DNA of 64,000 nt from Streptomyces spiralis (lineage in GTDB: Bacteria; Actinomycetota; Actinomycetes; Streptomycetales; Streptomycetaceae): assembly GCF_014654675.1 (NCBI RefSeq), contig NZ_BNBC01000012.1:133427-197426 (forward strand), written 5' to 3'. Shown here piece by piece: positions 58,797-64,000 of this stretch. The notes under the pieces are model-generated. The model searched no databases. It had not been told where the DNA came from and worked only from the letters and a program-made list of their open reading frames with translations. The position numbers were made by a program, and so were the translations under genes. The number at the start of each line of letters is the position of its first letter. The first letter of the stretch is position 1.

Positions 58797-60737
58797 ATGT
58801 CCGCACCAATGACCAACAAGCCCACCGTCACCGAGCGCGAGGCGCGTCAGGTGGCGGAGGCGGCCCGGGAGCAGGACTGGCGCAAGCCCAGCTTCGCCAA
58901 GGAGCTGTTCCTCGGCCGCTTCCGGCTCGACCTCATCCATCCCCACCCGCTCCCGGCCGACGACGACGTCCAGCGCGGCGAGGAGTTCCTGGCGAAGCTG
59001 CGCGACTTCTGCGAGACGAAGATCGACCCGGCCCGCATCGAACGCGACGCTCGGATACCCGACGAGGTGGTCACCGGGCTCAAGGAGCTCGGCGCCCTCG
59101 GCATGAAGATCGACACCAAGTACGGCGGCCTCGGCCTGACCCAGGTGTACTACAACAAAGCCCTCGCTCTGGCCGGCTCCGCCAGCCCCGCGATAGGCGC
59201 CCTGCTCTCCGCGCATCAGTCGATCGGCGTACCGCAGCCGCTGAAACTCTTCGGCACCCCCGAGCAGAAGGAAACCTTCCTGCCGCGCTGCGCGCGCACC
59301 GACATCTCGGCCTTCCTGCTGACCGAGCCGGACGTCGGCTCCGACCCGGCCCGCCTGGCCACCACCGCCGTCCCCGACGGGGACGACTACGTCCTGGACG
59401 GGGTCAAGCTCTGGACCACCAACGGCGTGGTCGCCGACCTGCTCGTGGTCATGGCCCGTGTGCCGAAGTCCGAAGGGCACAGGGGCGGCATCACCGCCTT
59501 CGTCGTGGAGGCGGCCTCCGAGGGCGTCACCGTCGAGAACCGCAACGCCTTCATGGGTCTGCGCGGCATCGAGAACGGCGTCACCCGCTTCCACCGCGTC
59601 CGCGTCCCGGCGGCCAACCGCATCGGCCAGGAGGGGCAGGGCCTGAAGATCGCCCTGACCACGCTCAACACCGGCCGGCTCTCCCTGCCCGCGATGTGCG
59701 CCGGCGCCGGCAAGTGGTGCCTGAAGATCGCCCGCGAGTGGTCGGCGGCCCGCGAGCAGTGGGGCAAGCCGGTCGCGCTGCACGAGGCGGTCGGCTCGAA
59801 GATCTCCTTCATCGCGGCCACCACCTTCGCCCTGGAGGCCGTCCTCGAACTGGCCTCCCAGATGGCCGACGAGAACCGCAACGACATCCGCATCGAGGCC
59901 GCCCTCGCCAAGCTCTACGGCTCCGAGATGGCGTGGCGGATGGCCGACGAGCTGGTCCAGATCCGCGGCGGCCGCGGCTTCGAGACCGCCGCCTCCCTGG
60001 CCGCCCGCGGCGAACGCGCCGTACCCGCCGAGCAGATGCTGCGCGACCTGCGCATCAACCGCATCTTCGAGGGCTCCACCGAGATCATGCACCTGCTGAT
60101 CGCGCGCGAGGCCGTCGACGCACACCTCTCCGTCGCCGGCGACCTCATCGACCCCGACAAGTCCCTCCAGGACAAGGCGAAGGCGGGCGCGAACGCGGGC
60201 GTCTTCTACGCCAAGTGGCTGCCCAAACTGGTCGCCGGACCCGGCCAACTCCCGCGTTCGTACGCCGAGTTCCACCCGGCGGGCCACATCGACCTCTCCC
60301 CGCACCTGCGCTACGTCGAACGACACGCCCGCAAGCTCGCCCGCTCCACCTTCTACGCCATGTCCCGCTGGCAGGGCCGGATGGAGACCAAGCAGGGCTT
60401 CCTCGGCCGCGTCGTCGACATCGGCGCCGAACTGTTCGCGATGAGCGCGGCCTGTGTGCGCGCCGAGCTCCTGCGCACCCGCGGCGAGCACGGCCGCGAG
60501 GCCTACCAGCTCGCCGACGCCTTCTGCCGCCAGTCCCGCATCCGCGTCGACGAACTCTTCGACCGCCTGTGGACCAACACCGACGACCTCGACCGCAAGG
60601 TCGTCAAGGGCGTCCTCGGCGGCGCCTACGAGTGGCTGGAACAGGGTGTCGTCGACCCCTCGGACGACGGCCCATGGATCGCGGAGGCGGAACCGGGCCC
60701 GTCCGAACGGGAGAACGTACACCGGCCGATCCGCTGA
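58797..60737 (+). CDS. Acyl-CoA dehydrogenase, long form
   Basis: A flavoprotein of about 646 residues that introduces the alpha-beta double bond into acyl-CoA. The N-terminal, middle and C-terminal acyl-CoA dehydrogenase domains occupy about residues 50-435: FLLTEPDVGSDPARLATTAV at the flavin and substrate site, GVKLWTTNGVVADLLVVMAR, and the C-terminal ELVQIRGGRGFETAASLA with RINRIFEGSTEIMHLLIARE. About 200 extra helical residues follow, as in the very-long-chain or FadE-like bacterial enzymes. The ATG at 58797 has GAGG eight bases upstream. It is unlinked to the polysaccharide genes and starts the conserved right flank. Confidence 0.9.
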   Translation: MSAPMTNKPTVTEREARQVAEAAREQDWRKPSFAKELFLGRFRLDLIHPHPLPADDDVQRGEEFLAKLRDFCETKIDPARIERDARIPDEVVTGLKELGALGMKIDTKYGGLGLTQVYYNKALALAGSASPAIGALLSAHQSIGVPQPLKLFGTPEQKETFLPRCARTDISAFLLTEPDVGSDPARLATTAVPDGDDYVLDGVKLWTTNGVVADLLVVMARVPKSEGHRGGITAFVVEAASEGVTVENRNAFMGLRGIENGVTRFHRVRVPAANRIGQEGQGLKIALTTLNTGRLSLPAMCAGAGKWCLKIAREWSAAREQWGKPVALHEAVGSKISFIAATTFALEAVLELASQMADENRNDIRIEAALAKLYGSEMAWRMADELVQIRGGRGFETAASLAARGERAVPAEQMLRDLRINRIFEGSTEIMHLLIAREAVDAHLSVAGDLIDPDKSLQDKAKAGANAGVFYAKWLPKLVAGPGQLPRSYAEFHPAGHIDLSPHLRYVERHARKLARSTFYAMSRWQGRMETKQGFLGRVVDIGAELFAMSAACVRAELLRTRGEHGREAYQLADAFCRQSRIRVDELFDRLWTNTDDLDRKVVKGVLGGAYEWLEQGVVDPSDDGPWIAEAEPGPSERENVHRPIR

Positions 60738-61105
60738 CGGCGCCGCTCGGCCACCTACCACCGGCGACGGGCTGCGGAGCGACATCGGTCCGGCGTCCGG
60801 GGCGACCGGCAGGCGAACGGCGTCCGCAAAGCGCGGGCACCGACGCGGCCGCGCGCGAACCGGCAGGAACGGTCTGACGCCGCCGGGCAGCCCGGCGGCG
60901 TCCTCGCCGGTAGGTGGGCCGTGTCCACCGGGCGGTGTGCGTCGTCGCGGCCGGTCGCGGGATCGGCCGGGGACGGCCGGTGCCGTGCGGCGGGCCTCCG
61001 CGGTAGGCCGCCCGGCCCGGCCGGGCGGCCTCGGCCTTCGGCGACGCGCCCCCGCCCGACGGAGGCGCTGTCCTCCCGGGCGGGTCTTGCCGCCACAATG
61101 GGGGG
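60738..61105. terminator. Gene-free spacer with a terminator hairpin after the acyl-CoA dehydrogenase
   Basis: The 368-base gap before dxr contains no credible gene on either strand. Near its end GGCCGCCCGG (61006-61015) pairs perfectly with CCGGGCGGCC (61021-61030), a compact terminator-like hairpin. The remainder is extremely GC-rich with no other feature I can support. The dxr promoter should lie in the last 70 bases. Confidence 0.6.
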
Positions 61106-62368
61106 ATGAGCGACAGTCCAGCCCCTCTCGCCGATCCGCATCTCGTGTTCGATCCCGTCGCCGGGGACGGGCCCAAGGACGTGGTGGTCCTCGGGTCCAC
61201 CGGGTCCATCGGCACCCAGGCCATCGACCTGGTGCTGCGCAACCCGGACCGCTTCAGGGTCACCGGGCTCTCCGCCAACGGCGGACGGGTCGGCCTCCTC
61301 GCCGAGCAGGCGCACCGGCTCCGGGTCCGGACCGTCGCCGTCGCCCGCGAGGACGTCGTACCGGCGCTGCGCGAGGCGCTCGCCGCCGAGTACGGGAGCG
61401 GGGAACCGCTTCCGGAGATCCTCGCCGGGCCCGACGCGGCCACCCAGGTCGCGGCCTCCGACTGCCACACCGTCCTCAACGGCATCACCGGCTCCATCGG
61501 CCTCGCCCCGACCCTCGCCGCGCTGGAGGCGGGCCGCACCCTCGCGCTCGCCAACAAGGAGTCGCTCATCGTCGGCGGCCCGCTGGTCAAGGCCCTCGCC
61601 AAGCCCGGGCAGATCATCCCGGTGGACTCCGAGCACGCCGCCCTCTTCCAGGCACTCGCCGCCGGCACCAGGGCCGATGTGCGCAAGCTGGTGGTCACCG
61701 CCTCCGGCGGCCCCTTCCGCGGCCGTACCAAGGAGGAGCTCGCGGACGTCACCGTCGAGGACGCCCTCGCCCATCCCACCTGGGCCATGGGACCGGTGAT
61801 CACGATCAACTCCGCCACCCTCGTCAACAAGGGCCTGGAGGTGATCGAGGCACACCTGCTGTACGACATTCCCTTCGACCGCATTGAGGTCGTCGTGCAC
61901 CCGCAGTCGTATGTCCACTCGATGGTCGAGTTCACCGACGGATCCACCCTCGCCCAGGCGACGCCCCCGGACATGCGCGGGCCCATCGCCATCGGCCTCG
62001 GCTGGCCCGAACGCGTTCCCGACGCCGCTCCCGCCTTCGACTGGAGCACGGCGTCGACCTGGGAGTTCTTCCCCCTCGACGACGACGCGTTCCCCTCCGT
62101 CGGCCTCGCCCGGCACGTGGGGCGGCTCGCGGGCACGGCCCCGGCCGTGTTCAATGCGGCCAACGAGGAGTGCGTCGACGCGTTCCTGCGCGGCGCGCTG
62201 CCCTTCAACGGGATCATGGAGACCGTGACACAAGTGGTCGAGGAGCACGGCACGCCCGGCACGGGAACTACCCTGACCGTGTCGGACGTCCTCGAAGCGG
62301 AGGCCTGGGCGCGTGCCCGGGCCCGGGAACTGACAGCGCAGACGGCGACCGCGGAGGCGCGTGCATGA
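61106..62368 (+). CDS. dxr: 1-deoxy-D-xylulose-5-phosphate reductoisomerase
   Basis: The second enzyme of the non-mevalonate isoprenoid pathway, converting deoxyxylulose phosphate to methylerythritol phosphate with NADPH and a divalent metal. The 420-residue protein has the NADPH motif [17 protein letters not shown] near residue 27, the [11 protein letters not shown] segment near 150, and metal and substrate sites in [13 protein letters not shown] and [30 protein letters not shown] and [12 protein letters not shown] are family hallmarks. The ATGA overlap with the next gene shows translational coupling to the site-2 protease. Confidence 0.97.
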   Translation: MSDSPAPLADPHLVFDPVAGDGPKDVVVLGSTGSIGTQAIDLVLRNPDRFRVTGLSANGGRVGLLAEQAHRLRVRTVAVAREDVVPALREALAAEYGSGEPLPEILAGPDAATQVAASDCHTVLNGITGSIGLAPTLAALEAGRTLALANKESLIVGGPLVKALAKPGQIIPVDSEHAALFQALAAGTRADVRKLVVTASGGPFRGRTKEELADVTVEDALAHPTWAMGPVITINSATLVNKGLEVIEAHLLYDIPFDRIEVVVHPQSYVHSMVEFTDGSTLAQATPPDMRGPIAIGLGWPERVPDAAPAFDWSTASTWEFFPLDDDAFPSVGLARHVGRLAGTAPAVFNAANEECVDAFLRGALPFNGIMETVTQVVEEHGTPGTGTTLTVSDVLEAEAWARARARELTAQTATAEARA

Positions 62369-63669
62369 CGTCCCTGATGATGATCCTCGGCATAGTCGTC
62401 TTCGTGATCGGCCTGCTGGTCTCCATCGCGTGGCACGAGCTTGGGCATCTGTCCACCGCCAAGCTCTTCGGCATCCGCGTGCCGCAGTACATGGTCGGCT
62501 TCGGGCCGACCATCTGGTCGCGGAAGAAGGGCGAGACGGAGTACGGGATCAAGGCCATCCCGTTCGGCGGCTACATCCGCATGATCGGCATGTTCCCGCC
62601 GGGCGACGACGGCCGGATCACCGCGCGCTCCACCTCGCCCTGGCGCGGCATGATCGAGGACGCCCGCTCGGCCGCCTTCGAGGAGCTCGGGCCGGGCGAC
62701 GAGAAGCGCCTGTTCTACACGCGGGCCCCGTGGAAGCGGGTCATCGTGATGTTCGCGGGCCCCTTCATGAACCTGATCATGGCGGTCGCGCTGTTCCTCA
62801 CCGTCCTGATGGGCTTCGGCATCTCCCAGCAGACGACCACCGTCAGCTCGGTCTCCCAGTGCGTCATCGCCCAGAGCGAGAACCGCGACAACTGCACGAA
62901 GTCCGACCCGCTCTCCCCGGCCGCCGCCGCGGGCCTGAAGGCCGGCGACAAGATCGTCTCCTTCGACGGTGTGAAGACCGACGACTGGAACCGGCTCTCC
63001 GACCTCATCCGCGCCCACCCCGGCGAGCAGGTGCCGGTCGTGGTGGAGCGGGGCGGCCAGGACGTCACCCTGCACGCGAAGATCGCCACCAACCAGGTCG
63101 CCAAGAAGGACTCCCACGGCCAGATCGTCCAGGGCCAGTACGTCACCGCCGGCTTCCTCGGCTTCAGCGCCGCCACCGGCGTCGTCCGCCAGGACCTCGG
63201 CCAGTCCGTGACATGGATGGGCGACCGCGTCGGCGAGGCCGTCGACTCCATCGCGAGCCTGCCCGGCAAGATCCCCGCCCTGTGGGACGCGGCCTTCGAC
63301 GGCGCGCCCCGCCAGCCCGACTCCCCGATGGGCGTGGTCGGCGCGGCCCGCGTCGGCGGCGAGATCTTCACCCTGCATATCCCGCCCACCCAGCAGCTGG
63401 CCATGGCCCTGATGCTGGTCGCCGGCTTCAACCTCTCCCTGTTCCTGTTCAACATGCTCCCGCTGCTCCCGCTGGACGGCGGGCACATCGCGGGCGCCCT
63501 GTGGGAGTCGCTGCGCCGCCACCTCGCCCGGGTGCTGCGCCGCCCGGACCCCGGCCCGTTCGACGTGGCGAAGCTGATGCCGGTCGCCTACGTGGTGGCG
63601 AGCGTCTTCATCTGCTTCACGATCCTCGTCCTGATCGCCGACGTGGTTAACCCGGTGAAAATCTCCTAG
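62365..63669 (+). CDS. rseP: Site-2 intramembrane zinc metalloprotease
   Basis: A membrane-embedded S2P protease of 434 residues. The zinc-binding HELGH lies at residues 24-28 inside the first membrane segment. The FGGYIRMIG loop, a PDZ domain (about residues 175-240, [20 protein letters not shown]) and the third metal-ligand motif [10 protein letters not shown] in a C-terminal membrane segment complete the set. Family members cleave anti-sigma factors or other membrane proteins in regulated intramembrane proteolysis. The target here is unknown. The start overlaps dxr as ATGA, and ispG follows, a conserved arrangement in actinobacteria. Confidence 0.93.
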   Translation: MTSLMMILGIVVFVIGLLVSIAWHELGHLSTAKLFGIRVPQYMVGFGPTIWSRKKGETEYGIKAIPFGGYIRMIGMFPPGDDGRITARSTSPWRGMIEDARSAAFEELGPGDEKRLFYTRAPWKRVIVMFAGPFMNLIMAVALFLTVLMGFGISQQTTTVSSVSQCVIAQSENRDNCTKSDPLSPAAAAGLKAGDKIVSFDGVKTDDWNRLSDLIRAHPGEQVPVVVERGGQDVTLHAKIATNQVAKKDSHGQIVQGQYVTAGFLGFSAATGVVRQDLGQSVTWMGDRVGEAVDSIASLPGKIPALWDAAFDGAPRQPDSPMGVVGAARVGGEIFTLHIPPTQQLAMALMLVAGFNLSLFLFNMLPLLPLDGGHIAGALWESLRRHLARVLRRPDPGPFDVAKLMPVAYVVASVFICFTILVLIADVVNPVKIS

Positions 63670-63677
63670 CCACCGGC

Positions 63678-63722
63678 CGTTGGAAGGCGGCCGGGCGGGC
63701 GCCGCCCGGTCGCCTTCCAACG
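63678..63722. terminator. Long nested hairpin between rseP and ispG
   Basis: CGTTGGAAGGCG (63678-63689) pairs with CGCCTTCCAACG (63711-63722), and inside it CCGGGCG (63691-63697) pairs with CGCCCGG (63703-63709). It lies nine bases after the rseP stop and probably ends the dxr-rseP transcript. Confidence 0.85.
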
Positions 63723-63840
63723 AGTGGTTTGACGGGTGGGGGATGTGCTGGGCCAAGGTCGCGTGCCGTAATCTCGAAGCCTGGAGCCCGCTGCTGAACG
63801 GGGCCGGACCTTGATCCACGACTTGGGGTTGCACAGCAGA

Positions 63841-64000
63841 TGACTGCGATTTCTCTCGGCATGCCGTCCGTTCCGACCAAGCTCGCCGAGCGCCGCAAGA
63901 GCCGGCAGATCCAGGTCGGATCCGTGGCGGTGGGCGGGGACGCTCCGGTGTCGGTGCAGTCGATGACGACGACGCGTACGTCGGATGTCGGTGCCACGTT
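63841..64000 (+). CDS. ispG: 4-hydroxy-3-methylbut-2-en-1-yl diphosphate synthase, N-terminal part (cut by window end)
   Basis: The ATG at 63841 opens a frame that runs off the window after 53 residues: [20 protein letters not shown], then [20 protein letters not shown] and [10 protein letters not shown]. The VGxVxVGGxAPVxVQSMTxT sequence is the conserved N-terminus of IspG (GcpE), the 4Fe-4S enzyme of the methylerythritol phosphate pathway. It follows dxr and rseP in the order known from actinobacteria. Catalytic cysteines lie beyond the edge and cannot be seen. Confidence 0.93.

Noticed and set aside
60604..63834. Minus-strand open frame of about 1,076 codons across dxr and rseP
   Set aside because: Antisense to two unmistakable genes. 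Composition is that of a shadow frame, and no domain is recognisable.
1..64000. TTA (bldA-dependent) leucine codons in the genes
   Set aside because: The few TTA triplets I noticed fall between genes or out of frame, so I do not claim bldA control. This was by eye and could miss one.
1..64000. CRISPR array, rRNA operon or full insertion sequence
   Set aside because: No regularly spaced repeats, no rRNA-like sequence and no complete transposase gene were found. The only mobile trace is the MITE-like segment and the integrase fragment.

Overview
The window is about 64 kb of very GC-rich chromosomal DNA with strong third-position G/C bias, frequent GTG starts, GGAGG ribosome binding sites, LAXTG-type cell-wall sorting, a chitinase with a DasR-like promoter element and a dxr-rseP-ispG run. 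All of this points to Streptomyces. Gene order (rlmN, thiamine ABC transporter, polyamine genes, chitinase, gabT, PucR regulator, gabD, acyl-CoA dehydrogenase, dxr, rseP, ispG) matches my memory of the conserved core of Streptomyces chromosomes. A block between gabD and the acyl-CoA dehydrogenase (about 37.7-58.5 kb) looks accessory.

Left part (1-9.1 kb): rlmN; a TPP riboswitch with a terminator-type expression platform driving thiB-thiP-thiQ; a sortase-anchored LAETG protein; a VOC protein; and a two-gene ABC transporter preceded by tandem repeats and a dyad.

Polyamine/GABA part (9.1-37.7 kb, interrupted by housekeeping genes): a putrescine-type aminotransferase, an Lrp regulator and a divergent aminobutyraldehyde dehydrogenase; then a second aldehyde dehydrogenase with a potDABC-like transporter and a PuuB-like oxidase; then gabT, a PucR-family regulator and gabD. 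Together they can import polyamines and take putrescine to GABA by a transamination branch and a glutamylation-type branch, then to succinate. Interspersed are a membrane protein with a palindromic operator, a serine hydrolase, GDPD, a futalosine-pathway deaminase, two DUF4190-type proteins, a NADAR protein, a small unknown protein whose ribosome binding site lies in a hairpin, a MITE-like element immediately upstream of the chitinase promoter, a PAP2 phosphatase and a TraG-like ATPase.

Accessory part (37.7-58.5 kb): an integrase fragment and a radical-SAM-like fragment mark a rearrangement scar. They are followed by a MarR/esterase pair with repeated ATTCC-N2-GGAAT operators and a LacI regulator next to a dead glycosidase fusion, in which a GH31 N-terminus is joined to a GH3 C-terminus. 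An exopolysaccharide-type locus follows: CDP-alcohol phosphotransferase, cytidylyltransferase, two glycosyltransferases, a Wzz/tyrosine-kinase-like protein with a degenerate Walker A, flippase, polymerase, acetyltransferase, lipoprotein, a large secreted LamG protein, gmd and fcl (GDP-fucose) around a 20-bp perfect palindrome, and an initiating sugar-phosphate transferase.

Right end (58.5-64 kb): a long acyl-CoA dehydrogenase, then dxr, rseP and the start of ispG (cut by the window edge). I saw no tRNA, rRNA or CRISPR array.
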